DNA of 64,000 nucleotides from Sandaracinaceae bacterium (GTDB lineage Bacteria > Myxococcota_A > Polyangia > Polyangiales > Sandaracinaceae), in assembly GCA_020633195.1 (NCBI GenBank), contig JACKEC010000020.1, positions 1 through 64,000 of the forward strand. Direction: 5' to 3'. The position numbers and the translations under genes are program-made. Shown here piece after piece: positions 54,962 through 63,658 of the stretch (positions are counted from its first letter, which is position 1; each line of letters starts with the position of its first letter). Under the pieces are notes generated by a model that was given only the letters and a program-made list of their open reading frames with translations, did no database searches and was not told the origin of the DNA.

Positions 54962-56161
54962 ATGCGTCTCGCGCTCATCGCCGCGTTCCTGATCGCCGCG
55001 CTCCCCGCGGCGGCCTCGGCGCAGGCGCGGGCGGTCGTCCTCGCGCCGCTCTCCGGCTCCGGGTCCGGGCCCGCGCGGCGCGCCCTCGGTCGCGCCCTCG
55101 AGGGCCGCGGCTACACCGTGACGCTCGCCGACGAGGCGCCCGGCGACGACGCCGCCGCGACCGCGCGCCTCGCGGAGGAGGCCGACGCGGGGGCCGTCGT
55201 CGGCGGCTCGGTCACCCACCGCGGCCCGCGCTGGGCGTTCGAGCTGTGGGTCCGCGACCGCACCGGCGGCCCGCAAGGCGACGTGCGATTGCGCGTCCGC
55301 GGTGAGCGCGGGATCGCGCGCGTCGCGGCGCAGGTCGACGACGCGCTGCAGCTCGTGCCGACGGCGGCCTCGCCCGTCGCCGAGGCGGTCGAGCCGGCCC
55401 CCGCGGCTCCCACGGCGAGCCCGGCGGCGACCCCCGCGGCGACCCCCGCGCGCCCCTCGCGCGGCGCCGAACGCCCGAGCTCCGAGGAGCCGTTCCCCGT
55501 GCGCGCCGAGCTCCAGGTCGGCGCCGGCCTGCGGTCCCGCTCGGTGGAGCTGCTCGGGCCGGACGGCGTCGACGGCGCGTACCGCGCCGAGCCCTACTTC
55601 GAGATCGCCGCGCGCGGCTCGGCCCGGTTCTTCGACGTCGCGTTCGTCCGCGTCCGCTTCGGCTCGTCGGTCGCGCTCGTATCCGACCGCGAGGACCCGG
55701 CGCTCGGCGAGGTCGCGAGCCAGTTCTTCCGCCTCCGCGGCGACGCGGGCGCCTCCTACTGGATCGATGACACGGTCGAGCTCGGCGCCGCGTTCGGGGT
55801 CGGGTGGGACCGCTACGAGCTCAGCTTCAACGAGCTGGTCCCGACGGCCGAATACGTCCACCTCCGCCCCGCGATCGTGAGCGGCGTGCGCCTCATCGGC
55901 CGCGAGCTCGTCCTCGACGCCGAGGTCGGGCTCCGCTTCCCGCTCGGGGTCGGCGACCTGACCGCGCTGCACGGCGTCGACTACGAGGTGATGGGCCTCG
56001 ACGGCCTGCTGCGGCTGCACGGCCGCGTCGAGCCGGGCTTCACCTGGACGCTGGAGGGCGGCGCGCGGCGCTACTGGCTCACGTTCCACCGGCCGGACGG
56101 CGAGGTCCAGGGGTACGACGGCGGCTGGCAGGCGACCGCCTACGTCGGCTGGGAGCTCTGA
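54962..56161 (+). CDS. Exported protein with C-terminal outer-membrane beta-barrel
   Basis: A 399-residue protein. Signal peptide LALIAAFLIAALPAAASAQ. An N-terminal domain (about 20-140: VVLAPLSGSGSGPARRALGRALEGRGY, DAGAVVGGSVTHRGPRWAFELWV) looks like a TolB/curli-type alpha/beta domain. A Pro/Ala-rich linker leads to a beta-barrel of about ten strands (about 170-399) with aromatic belts, ending YVGWEL. The 3' end overlaps the convergent methyltransferase gene by 22 bases. Possibly secretion-associated; no close family named. Confidence 0.75.
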   Translation: MRLALIAAFLIAALPAAASAQARAVVLAPLSGSGSGPARRALGRALEGRGYTVTLADEAPGDDAAATARLAEEADAGAVVGGSVTHRGPRWAFELWVRDRTGGPQGDVRLRVRGERGIARVAAQVDDALQLVPTAASPVAEAVEPAPAAPTASPAATPAATPARPSRGAERPSSEEPFPVRAELQVGAGLRSRSVELLGPDGVDGAYRAEPYFEIAARGSARFFDVAFVRVRFGSSVALVSDREDPALGEVASQFFRLRGDAGASYWIDDTVELGAAFGVGWDRYELSFNELVPTAEYVHLRPAIVSGVRLIGRELVLDAEVGLRFPLGVGDLTALHGVDYEVMGLDGLLRLHGRVEPGFTWTLEGGARRYWLTFHRPDGEVQGYDGGWQATAYVGWEL

Positions 56162-57165
56162 CGCCGCGCCACGAGGGCGTAGTAGGCCTCGCCCGGGAGC
56201 ATCCGCGCCGGCGCCTCGGGCTCGAGCCCCGCGTCGCGCAGCTGCTGCACGAGCGCCTCGGGCTCGGGGAGCGGCCCGGCCTCGCGGATCCCCGAGAACC
56301 ACAGGTCCATCATGTTGTTCGCCAGCGTCCCCCCGCGGCACGCCGTGACGATCAGCAGCGCGCCTCCGTCCTTCACCCAGCTCGCGGCCTTCGCGATCAC
56401 CGCGCCGCGCTCGGCGACGGGGAAGTAGTAGACGAGGTTGAACATCGTCACGACGTCGAAGCGCTCGTCGAGCTCGAGCGTCCGCAAGTCGCCTTGCCTG
56501 ACCCGGGCGCGGTCCGCGAGCGCCGCCTTGCCGAGGGCGCGCCGCGTCGAGGTGACGATCGCGGGGTCGAGCTCGATCCCGAGCGCCTCGAGCTCCGGGT
56601 TGCGCTCGCAGGCGTAGCGCAGGTGCCGGCCCGACCCGCACCCGAGCTCGAGCAGGCGCGCGGGGCCATGCTTCGGGACGTGCGCGTCGATCACCTCCCG
56701 CATCACCGGCGCCGTCATCTCCGAGACCCGCGCCACCACCGGCGCGTCGAGCGAGGCGAACGGGCGACCGTCGCGAAGGTGATCGAGCGCGCCGTAGATG
56801 CCCGCGACGTGCACCGAGATCAGCGACTCCGCGAGCGCCGCGAGCTCCGGGTGCGCGGGGTCGGCCATGTGCCGCGCGAGGCGGCCGTGCAGGCGATAGC
56901 GGTGCCCGTCGTCGTGGAGCTCGTCGAGCAGCACGCCGTGTCGCATCCAGGTGCGCAGGGCCTCGATCGACTCGGGCGGCGCGTCGAGGGCCTCGGCGAT
57001 CTCGCCGAGCTCGCGGGGACCCGCCCGGAGGAGCTCGAGCACCCCGTGCTTGCTCGCCGCGGCGAGCCACGCGACGCGGTGGACGGGGGTCATGAGCCGC
57101 ATCGCGGCGAGGTAGGCGGGCGCGGCGGCGCCCCCCATCATCTGGACCATCGTGCGGAGCTTCAT
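56140..57165 (-). CDS. SAM-dependent methyltransferase with N-terminal helical dimerisation domain
   Basis: A 341-residue protein. An N-terminal winged-helix-like region (about 30-100, VAWLAAASKHGVLELLRAG... ALDAPPESIEALRTWM) as in plant-type O-methyltransferases is followed by motif I LELGCGSGRH (172-180), a DLRTLELDERFDVVTMFN motif II/III region and a late strand ALLIVTACRGG. Acts on a small molecule or lipid, perhaps at the membrane; substrate unknown. ATG 57165 is the natural start. Divergent from the peptidase-like lipoprotein, with 133 bases between them. Confidence 0.83.
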   Translation of the reverse strand: MKLRTMVQMMGGAAAPAYLAAMRLMTPVHRVAWLAAASKHGVLELLRAGPRELGEIAEALDAPPESIEALRTWMRHGVLLDELHDDGHRYRLHGRLARHMADPAHPELAALAESLISVHVAGIYGALDHLRDGRPFASLDAPVVARVSEMTAPVMREVIDAHVPKHGPARLLELGCGSGRHLRYACERNPELEALGIELDPAIVTSTRRALGKAALADRARVRQGDLRTLELDERFDVVTMFNLVYYFPVAERGAVIAKAASWVKDGGALLIVTACRGGTLANNMMDLWFSGIREAGPLPEPEALVQQLRDAGLEPEAPARMLPGEAYYALVARRQSSQPT

Positions 57166-57298
57166 CGGAGCGCGCAGTCTGGGATCGACCCCCGGAGTTG
57201 CAACTCCCGGGCGTCGGGTGTCTGCGGAGGGGTGACACCTCGCGGGTCCCTGGCCTCGGGGAGCGGGGCTGGATCGGCCCTTGCTGACCTCGGCGGTC

Positions 57299-58156
57299 AT
57301 GGATCGTGTGTGGTGGTTGGCCCTCGCCCTCGCGCTCGGCGGGTGCATCGGCGAGCTCGAGCTCAGCTCCCCCGACGCCGGGGGCGGGGGCGCGCCTCCG
57401 CAGATCGAGCTCGACGACGCCGGCGTCCCGCTGCCGGGCCAGGACGCGGGCGGGGTCCTGCCGGAGGGCCTCGACGCCGGACCGCCGCCGATGCTGGACG
57501 CGGGGCCGCCCTCGACCACGTGGCACGCGGTGCTCCTCACCGGCGACCGCAGCATCTCCGCGTTCGACAACGCGCGCGAGACCGTGCGCGACATGTTCCT
57601 CGACGAGGGCGTGCTGGCCGAGAACATGATCGAGCTGTCGCGCGACTCGCGCATGCAGACCGACGGCGTCCGCGACACCACCGTCGACAACGTGGAGGCG
57701 GCGCTGACCGAGCTCGACATCGGCGAGGGCGACGGATGCGTCGTCTTCATGACCTCGCACGGCAACACCACCGGCTTCTCGATCGAGGGGCGCGGCTTCC
57801 TCACCCCGAACCAGCTCGACGCGATGCTCGACGCCACGTGCGGGACGCGCCCGACCGTCGTGCTCGTCAGCGCGTGCTACTCGGGCGTGTTCGTCGCGCC
57901 GGTGCAGGCGCCCAACCGCATCATCCTCACCGCCGCGCGCGAGGACCGCACGAGCTTCGGCTGCTCCTCGGAGGTCACCTACACCTACTGGGACGGCTGC
58001 CTGATCTCCGAGTGGGAGGCCGCGACCACCTGGCAGGGCCTCTACGACGAGGTCAGCAAGTGCATCGAGCGCAAGGAGGGCAGCGGCTTCACCCCGAGCT
58101 ACCCCCAGGGCTTCTTCGGCGCCGACGTCGCGGACCTGCCGATCTTCGGTCGCTAA
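57299..58156 (+). CDS. C13/caspase-like peptidase lipoprotein
   Basis: A 285-residue lipoprotein. Lipobox LGGC, then a long DAG-rich linker (DDAGVPLPGQDAGG, DAGPPPMLDAGPP). From about residue 75 a caspase-haemoglobinase fold: WHAVLLTGD, VVFMTSHGN with the likely catalytic His154, LVSACYSG with Cys193, then AAREDRTSFGCS. This His-Cys dyad with an SxCxSG motif resembles legumain (C13) and bacterial caspase-like peptidases. Surface anchoring suggests digestion of exported or prey proteins, or processing of surface proteins. The catalytic assignment rests on motif reading alone. Confidence 0.8.
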   Translation: MDRVWWLALALALGGCIGELELSSPDAGGGGAPPQIELDDAGVPLPGQDAGGVLPEGLDAGPPPMLDAGPPSTTWHAVLLTGDRSISAFDNARETVRDMFLDEGVLAENMIELSRDSRMQTDGVRDTTVDNVEAALTELDIGEGDGCVVFMTSHGNTTGFSIEGRGFLTPNQLDAMLDATCGTRPTVVLVSACYSGVFVAPVQAPNRIILTAAREDRTSFGCSSEVTYTYWDGCLISEWEAATTWQGLYDEVSKCIERKEGSGFTPSYPQGFFGADVADLPIFGR

Positions 58157-58224
58157 TGGGGCGCCCACCACGCCGTCCCTCCGACGATGTAGCGGTGGGG
58201 ACGGGGTCGAGGCGCAAACGTCCC

Positions 58225-59241
58225 TCAGGCGAGATCGCGGTAGGCGCTCGGCGTCACGCCCGCCCAGCGGCGGAAGGCACGGTAGAACGCGCTCGTCTCC
58301 GCGTAGCCCAGCATGAACGCGACCTCCTGGTTCGAGAGCTCGCGGCGGCCGAGGTAGAGCTTGGCGAACGCGTAGCGCACCTCGTCGAGGAGCAGCGTGA
58401 ACGAGGAGTCCACGGCGGCGAGGCGCCGCTGCAGCGTGCGGACGCTCAGCCCGAGGGACTTGGCGATCTGTCCCTGGGTCGGCACCTCGCCTCGACGGAT
58501 CGCGTCGGAGACCGCCGCGCGGATCGGCGCCACCTCGTCGTCCGTGGTGGGCAGCTCCTCGAGCATCTGCTCCGCCTGCGCGCCGAGGTAGCGCGCGAGG
58601 GTCGTGTCGGCCGTGGTCAGCGGCTCGTCGAGGGCCGCCGCGTCGTAGACGATCTCGACGAGCGGCTCGCCGAGGCGCACCTCGACGCCGGGGCCGAAGT
58701 GCGCGGCGTAGGCCTCCACGTCGGCGCGGCTCCCGAGGTGCGGGAGCGCGACGCGCTTGGGTCGGATGCGCCCGTCGGTCACCTCCGCCATCACGCCCAC
58801 GACCGACGCCGACAGGTAGTCCGCCACGTGCCGAAGGGGGACGAGGAAGAGCGGCACCGCGTACGCCATGCGCGCCTCGGACGCGTCCACCTCGTAGCGC
58901 TCGGCGCCGAAGTCCATCAGCAGGCGCGTCATCGCGTAGCGCCGCTCCAGCGCGTCCCGCACGGTCCGCTGGCTCGCCATGAGGTAGCCGAGGATCCCCA
59001 GGTCGCCCGTCCCGATCGAGGCGCCGAGCTCGAGCCCGAACTTCGGCGACTCGACGTGCGGCGCCAGGTTCGACCACAGCAAGAAGTATTGCGGGACGGG
59101 GACGCGGGACTCTTCGTCCTCGAGCACTGCTTTACGGATGCCGACCTCCGCGGCGATCCGACGGGAGTCCACGCCGGCCCGCTCCGCGTGCTCGAGCACG
59201 CGCCGCACCACGTGACCGGTGATCGTAGGAACCCACCCCAC
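58225..59241 (-). CDS. AraC-family transcription regulator (OruR-like)
   Basis: A 338-residue regulator. The N-terminal domain (ITGHVVRRVLEHAERAGVDSRRIAAEVGIRK..., about 1-215) is the arabinose-binding type found in OruR/ArgR-like AraC proteins. C-terminal double helix-turn-helix (about 240-338): IAKSLGLSVRTLQRRLAA and NQEVAFMLGYAETSAFYRAFRRWAGVTPSAYR. GTG 59241 is the best start: longer frames add unrelated sequence and it directly follows the 19-base motif. It is divergent (51 bases) from the PP2C-like/PLD pair, a plausible target. The 68 bases between it and the C13 gene hold no gene. Confidence 0.88.
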   Translation of the reverse strand: MGWVPTITGHVVRRVLEHAERAGVDSRRIAAEVGIRKAVLEDEESRVPVPQYFLLWSNLAPHVESPKFGLELGASIGTGDLGILGYLMASQRTVRDALERRYAMTRLLMDFGAERYEVDASEARMAYAVPLFLVPLRHVADYLSASVVGVMAEVTDGRIRPKRVALPHLGSRADVEAYAAHFGPGVEVRLGEPLVEIVYDAAALDEPLTTADTTLARYLGAQAEQMLEELPTTDDEVAPIRAAVSDAIRRGEVPTQGQIAKSLGLSVRTLQRRLAAVDSSFTLLLDEVRYAFAKLYLGRRELSNQEVAFMLGYAETSAFYRAFRRWAGVTPSAYRDLA

Positions 59242-59256
59242 GCGCCGATGGTGCCA
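59238..59256 (-). promoter_or_regulatory. 19-base motif at start of AraC gene
   Basis: Second exact copy of TGGCACCATCGGCGCGTGG on the minus strand, again including the GTG start codon. The flanking bases differ from the copy at 35286-35304, so the identity is confined to this block. Confidence 0.4.
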
Positions 59257-59292
59257 GATGCGCCGCCCCGGACGGACTAGGATCCGGGGGCC

Positions 59293-60045
59293 GTGACCAC
59301 CACCAGGACGCTCGTCAGCACCTGGACCGCGCACCCGACCGCGGGCAGCGTCGCGATGGCGATCGAGGCGGCGGCCGGGGTCCGCGCGGGCGTCGCGTCC
59401 GGCTCGGAGACGGGCTTCGACATCGGGCACGTCCTCCACGGCGGGCCCGCCCTCGAGCGCTGCCTGCAGCGCTCCGACGACCCCGCCGCCGCGATCGCCG
59501 CCCTGCCGTCGTGGCTCGACGAGCGCTTCCCGTACGACGGATCGGACGACCTGATCGGGCGCGAGTCCCCGTCGATCGACCTCGTCGTCGCCGAGCTCCG
59601 CGAGAACGAGGCCGTCGTCGCCTGGGTCGGAGCGGGCCAGGCCTGGCACGTCCGCGCGGGTCGCGTGATCGCCGAGACCACCCGCCACACGATCCGCAAC
59701 GCGCACGCGGGCCTCGAGGCCGCCGCGGTCCCTGGGGCGGTCCTCGACATCCCGAGCCGCCTCGTCACCCGCGACGCCGCCGAACCCGAGACCGCGCGCT
59801 GGACCCTCGCGCCCGGCGACCGCCTGCTCCTGCTCTCGGCGTGCCTCCTCCGCCGCTGCCCGCGTGACGAGCTCGAGCCCCTCGCCACCGCCCCCGACGT
59901 CACCGCGCCTGGGCTCGGCGCCGCCGTCGAGCGCGTCTTCCGATCCCGATCCACCCCCGACACCACCCTCCTGCTCGGCGCCATCGTCGCCGTGGAGCGA
60001 GGGGGACGATCCTCTTCACCTTCTTCTTCGAAGGTCGCGCAGTGA
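59293..60045 (+). CDS. Degenerate PP2C-type phosphatase domain protein
   Basis: A 250-residue protein. The order of strands resembles PP2C phosphatases: VVAWVGAGQAWHVRAGRVIAETTRHT (in place of the GDSRxY...T-DH region), PGDRLLLLSACLL (in place of SDGL), PDTTLLLGAI (in place of DNTTVVV). The metal-binding Asp of the SDG motif is missing (SAC), and no DGHGG block is visible, so it is probably a pseudophosphatase or a binding domain. The start is GTG 59293 after GGGGG. Its TGA overlaps the GTG of the PLD gene (GTGA), so both are made together. Alternative: an unrelated beta-rich domain. Confidence 0.65.
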   Translation: MTTTRTLVSTWTAHPTAGSVAMAIEAAAGVRAGVASGSETGFDIGHVLHGGPALERCLQRSDDPAAAIAALPSWLDERFPYDGSDDLIGRESPSIDLVVAELRENEAVVAWVGAGQAWHVRAGRVIAETTRHTIRNAHAGLEAAAVPGAVLDIPSRLVTRDAAEPETARWTLAPGDRLLLLSACLLRRCPRDELEPLATAPDVTAPGLGAAVERVFRSRSTPDTTLLLGAIVAVERGGRSSSPSSSKVAQ

Positions 60046-62231
60046 AGAAGACGAAGAAGATCGTCCCCGAGCCCGAGGAGCTGAGCGAGCGCATCCGTCG
60101 GATCGCGGGCTCCCTCGCCGAGGCGAGCTCGGGGTCCCTCGTCGACTCGGCCGCGCGCTCGCTCTCGGCGACCCTCGCGCGCTGGAGCCGGAACCCGAGC
60201 CTCGCTCGCCTCGTCGGCGGCGTGCGCCGCGACGTGCTCACGGGCGAGGGCGAGCCGGTCGAGCTCTCGGCGCGCCTCGGCGTCTCGGGGCGCCTCGCGA
60301 CGAGCGCGCGCTTCTACGTCGGGGACGTGCTCGCGCGCGAGGTCCCGATCCCGAGCGCGGCCGAGGTGCACGCGGTGGTCGAGGCGCCCGGGCCCGGCAT
60401 GCACGCCGTCCACGTCGAGGTCGAGGGCCGCGCGGGGGAGCGCGTCGCCGGTCTCGTGGGGCAACGATTCTTGCATGTCGCGAGCGGCCGCCCCGTCGCG
60501 CTCGTCGACTCGGCGATGCTCCTGCCCGACCCGGCGACGGGGGCGCCGGCCCGCGAGGACACCCTCGAGGCGCTGCGGACCCTCGCCGCCTCGGGCCTCG
60601 AGCTGGCCTACTACGACTTCGACGACGAGGATCGCTACGCGCTGGTCTACGCGGAGATCGAGCGGCACCGGCTCCCTCAGGGCGCGATCCTCGTCTACGC
60701 GGCCGAGGAGGACGAGCTCACGACCCTCGGGCTCGACTTCGCCACGCTCCTCGCGTCCCAGGCGATCCGTCGGCTGCGCGCCAAGGGCGTCCCCGTCACG
60801 ACGGTGCTCACCGAGCGCGGCGTCGACTGGGCGCGCGGCCGCGCCGAGGGGGTGCGCGCCCTGACGCCGGCCCTCGCCCTCGCCCACGCGCGCTCGACGG
60901 GGCTCCGCGCCGAGGTCGAGCAAGCGGCCCGCCTCGTCGAGGGCAAGCGAGGCAGCGGCCGGCTCGACTGGTACCTCGATCAGACCACCGGGTCGCGCCG
61001 CGTGGAGGGATGCGCGTTCCACGCCGAGCTCGACAACCGCCTCGCCCGGGAGCGCCTGTTCGAGGCGATCGAGGGCGCGACGCAAACGATCCACGTCCAG
61101 ATCTACATCGTCCGGCCGTGCCGCTTCACCGACCAGCTCATCGTCCACCTGATCCGTCGCGCGCGCGCGGGGGTGCGGGTCCGCCTCATGGTCGACGCGC
61201 TCTACTCGGAGGAGGAGCTCCTCGGCCGGCTCAACGCGTCGCTCCAGTCGCTGCACGACGAGCCGAACGTCGAGGTCCTCGCGCTCTCCCCGATCTCCAC
61301 CCGCGAGCAGGTGACGGTCTCTCGCCTCAAGAAGCGTGACCACCGCAAGCTCGTCATCGTCGACGGCTGCTGCGCGTTCGTCTCGGGGCGCAACGCGGGC
61401 GACGAGTACTACGTCGGCTTCGACGAGATCGCGGTGCACGACCAGACCGACCACGAGCGGATCCCGTGGCTCGACGCGCACGTCGAGGTGACGGGGCCCC
61501 TCGTCGCCGAGGTGCAAGAAACCTTCCTCGAGACGTGGCGTGAGAACGGCGGGCGCCCGGTCGCGACCGACGCGGACGTGCTCCCGACGACGGCTCGCGT
61601 CGGCGACGCCGCGGGTCGGCTCGTGGTGCACCGCGGCTTCGCCGACACCAACGGCCTCGCGATGTACGAGGCCCTCTTCGACGTCGCCGAGCGCCACGCC
61701 TACATCGTCAACGACTTCCCCTTCGTGCCCGCGATCGAGCGCGCCATCCGGCGAATGCTCGACCGCGGCGTGCGCGTCCGCTTGCTCACGGGAAGCGCCG
61801 CCGCGCGCCGCGACGACGGCACGTTCTTCCCCGCGCCGCTCCACCGCACGCTCTTCGAGTACATGGTGAAGGGCAAGCTCGAGCCGCTGCTCGCGGCGGG
61901 CCTCGAGGCCTACGAGGTGGTGCCGCCGCCGTCCGACACGATCGTCGCGCGCGGCGGGCGCATCCGCCCCTACGTCCACGCGAAGGTCGTCTCCGTCGAC
62001 GGTCGCGTGGCGAGCATCGGCTCGGCGAACCTCGACGCCACCGCGAGCTACTGGGAGAGCGAGGCGAACGTCGTCGTGCAGGACGCGGCCTTCGCGGCGG
62101 GGCTCGAGGCGACCCTCGAGGCGCTGGTCCAGCGCGGCCACCGCCTGGACCTCGACTCACCCGCCTGGAAGCGTGAGCGCGCGCAGCGCGCGGTCGTCGC
62201 GACGCTGTGGCCGGCGACCCTCTACTCGTGA
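60042..62231 (+). CDS. Phospholipase D-like cardiolipin synthase
   Basis: A 729-residue protein with two HKD motifs: HRKLVIVDG (His about 433) with SGRN downstream, and HAKVVSVDG (His about 646) with GSANLD downstream. They form the two half-sites of PLD/cardiolipin synthase enzymes. The N-terminal 320 residues are an extra alpha/beta domain (VALVDSAMLLP, AYYDFDDEDRYALVYAEI, RLRAKGVPVTTVLTERG) resembling the HAD-type lipin-like phosphatase domain. No membrane helices are obvious, unlike ClsA. Probably transfers phosphatidyl groups between lipids. Coupled to the PP2C-like gene. Confidence 0.85.
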   Translation: MKKTKKIVPEPEELSERIRRIAGSLAEASSGSLVDSAARSLSATLARWSRNPSLARLVGGVRRDVLTGEGEPVELSARLGVSGRLATSARFYVGDVLAREVPIPSAAEVHAVVEAPGPGMHAVHVEVEGRAGERVAGLVGQRFLHVASGRPVALVDSAMLLPDPATGAPAREDTLEALRTLAASGLELAYYDFDDEDRYALVYAEIERHRLPQGAILVYAAEEDELTTLGLDFATLLASQAIRRLRAKGVPVTTVLTERGVDWARGRAEGVRALTPALALAHARSTGLRAEVEQAARLVEGKRGSGRLDWYLDQTTGSRRVEGCAFHAELDNRLARERLFEAIEGATQTIHVQIYIVRPCRFTDQLIVHLIRRARAGVRVRLMVDALYSEEELLGRLNASLQSLHDEPNVEVLALSPISTREQVTVSRLKKRDHRKLVIVDGCCAFVSGRNAGDEYYVGFDEIAVHDQTDHERIPWLDAHVEVTGPLVAEVQETFLETWRENGGRPVATDADVLPTTARVGDAAGRLVVHRGFADTNGLAMYEALFDVAERHAYIVNDFPFVPAIERAIRRMLDRGVRVRLLTGSAAARRDDGTFFPAPLHRTLFEYMVKGKLEPLLAAGLEAYEVVPPPSDTIVARGGRIRPYVHAKVVSVDGRVASIGSANLDATASYWESEANVVVQDAAFAAGLEATLEALVQRGHRLDLDSPAWKRERAQRAVVATLWPATLYS

Positions 62232-62271
62232 ATCGCGTGCGGGCCGCGGTCGAACGCGGTACGCCGGCATC

Positions 62272-63654
62272 ATGAGCGGCGCCGAACCCGACGATCCCGA
62301 GCTCGCCTCGGCCTTGCGGCCCTCGGGTCCCCCGCGCCCCATCGACCGGCTGCTCGCGCCGCTGCAGTCCTTCGCGCAGCACCAGCTCGCGGGCGCGGGC
62401 CTCCTGATGCTCGCGACCGTCGCCGCGCTCGTGCTCGCGAACACCGGCCTCGCGCACGACTACCACCACCTGCTCGAGCTCGAGCTCGGCATCGAGATCG
62501 CGGGCCACGGGCTGCACAAGAGCCTGCACCACTGGATCAACGACGGCCTGATGGGCGTCTTCTTCTTCCTGGTGGGGCTCGAGATCAAGCGCGAGCTGCT
62601 CACCGGCGAGCTGTCCACGCTGCGCAAGGCGACGCTGCCGGCGATCGCGGCCGTCGGCGGGATGATCGTGCCCGCGGTGATCTACACGGCGCTGAACCAC
62701 GACGGCGACGCCGCCTCGGGCTGGGGGATCCCGATGGCGACCGACATCGCGTTCGCCCTCGGCGTCCTCGCGCTGCTCGGGGAGCGCGTGCCGCTCGGCC
62801 TCAAGGTCTTCCTCACCGCGCTCGCGATCGTCGACGACATCGGCGCCGTGCTCGTCATCGCGATCTTCTACACCTCCGAGCTGTCGCTGATCGCGCTCGG
62901 GCTCGGGAGCCTCTGCGTCGTGGCGTCGGTCGTGCTGAACCTCCTCGGGACGCGCAACCCGGTGCCGTACTTCCTGATCGGGCTCGTGGCGATGGGCTGC
63001 TTCCTCGAGTCGGGCGTGCACGCGACGATCGCCGCGCTGCTGATGGCGTTCACGATCCCGGCGCGGACCAACATCGACGGGCCGGACTTCCTGCGGAAGA
63101 TGACGATGCTGCTCGAGCGCCTCCGGTCGATCGGGGTGCCGAGCAACACCGAGATGAACACCAACCCGCAGCAGCGGCTGTTCGAGAGCATGAACGAGCT
63201 GATCGATCAGGCGAGCGCGCCGCTGCAGCGCATCGAGCACGCGCTCGCGGGGCCGGTGACCTTCGTCGTGCTCCCCGTCTTCGCGCTCGCCAACGCGGGG
63301 GTCACGTTCGGCGAGGGGATCGGCGAGGCGTTCACCCACCCGCTCGTCATCGGCATCGTGCTCGGCCTCTTCGTCGGCAAGACGATCGGGATCAGCCTCT
63401 CCGCGTGGCTCGCGGTGAAGCTGCGCCTCGCCGACCTCCCAGGCGGCGTGAGCTGGCTCGAGGTGGTCGGCGTCGCGATGCTCGGCGGCATCGGCTTCAC
63501 GATGGCGCTGTTCGTCGCGGGCCTCGCGTTCACCGACCCGGCGCAGATCGAGGCGGCCAAGGTCGGCATCTTCTCCGGCTCGTTCGTGAGCGCGGCGCTC
63601 GGCTACGGCCTGGTGCTGCTCGCGTCGGCCCGCGCCAAGCGCGCCCACGATTGA
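62272..63654 (+). CDS. nhaA: Na+/H+ antiporter NhaA
   Basis: A 460-residue membrane protein with about twelve helices. Signatures: INDGLMGVFFFLVGLEIKRELL, PMATDIAFALGVLALLG, and ALAIVDDIGAVLVIA with the paired Asp needed for transport (about 188-189), then HPLVIGIVLGLFVGKTIGI. It exchanges sodium for protons for pH and salt control. A 50-residue extension between helices (RTNIDGPDFLRKM...QQRLFESMNELIDQAS) is typical of NhaA from Delta-type bacteria. ATG 62272 is used because longer frames add Arg-rich shadow sequence. Confidence 0.95.
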   Translation: MSGAEPDDPELASALRPSGPPRPIDRLLAPLQSFAQHQLAGAGLLMLATVAALVLANTGLAHDYHHLLELELGIEIAGHGLHKSLHHWINDGLMGVFFFLVGLEIKRELLTGELSTLRKATLPAIAAVGGMIVPAVIYTALNHDGDAASGWGIPMATDIAFALGVLALLGERVPLGLKVFLTALAIVDDIGAVLVIAIFYTSELSLIALGLGSLCVVASVVLNLLGTRNPVPYFLIGLVAMGCFLESGVHATIAALLMAFTIPARTNIDGPDFLRKMTMLLERLRSIGVPSNTEMNTNPQQRLFESMNELIDQASAPLQRIEHALAGPVTFVVLPVFALANAGVTFGEGIGEAFTHPLVIGIVLGLFVGKTIGISLSAWLAVKLRLADLPGGVSWLEVVGVAMLGGIGFTMALFVAGLAFTDPAQIEAAKVGIFSGSFVSAALGYGLVLLASARAKRAHD

Positions 63655-63658
63655 CGAG

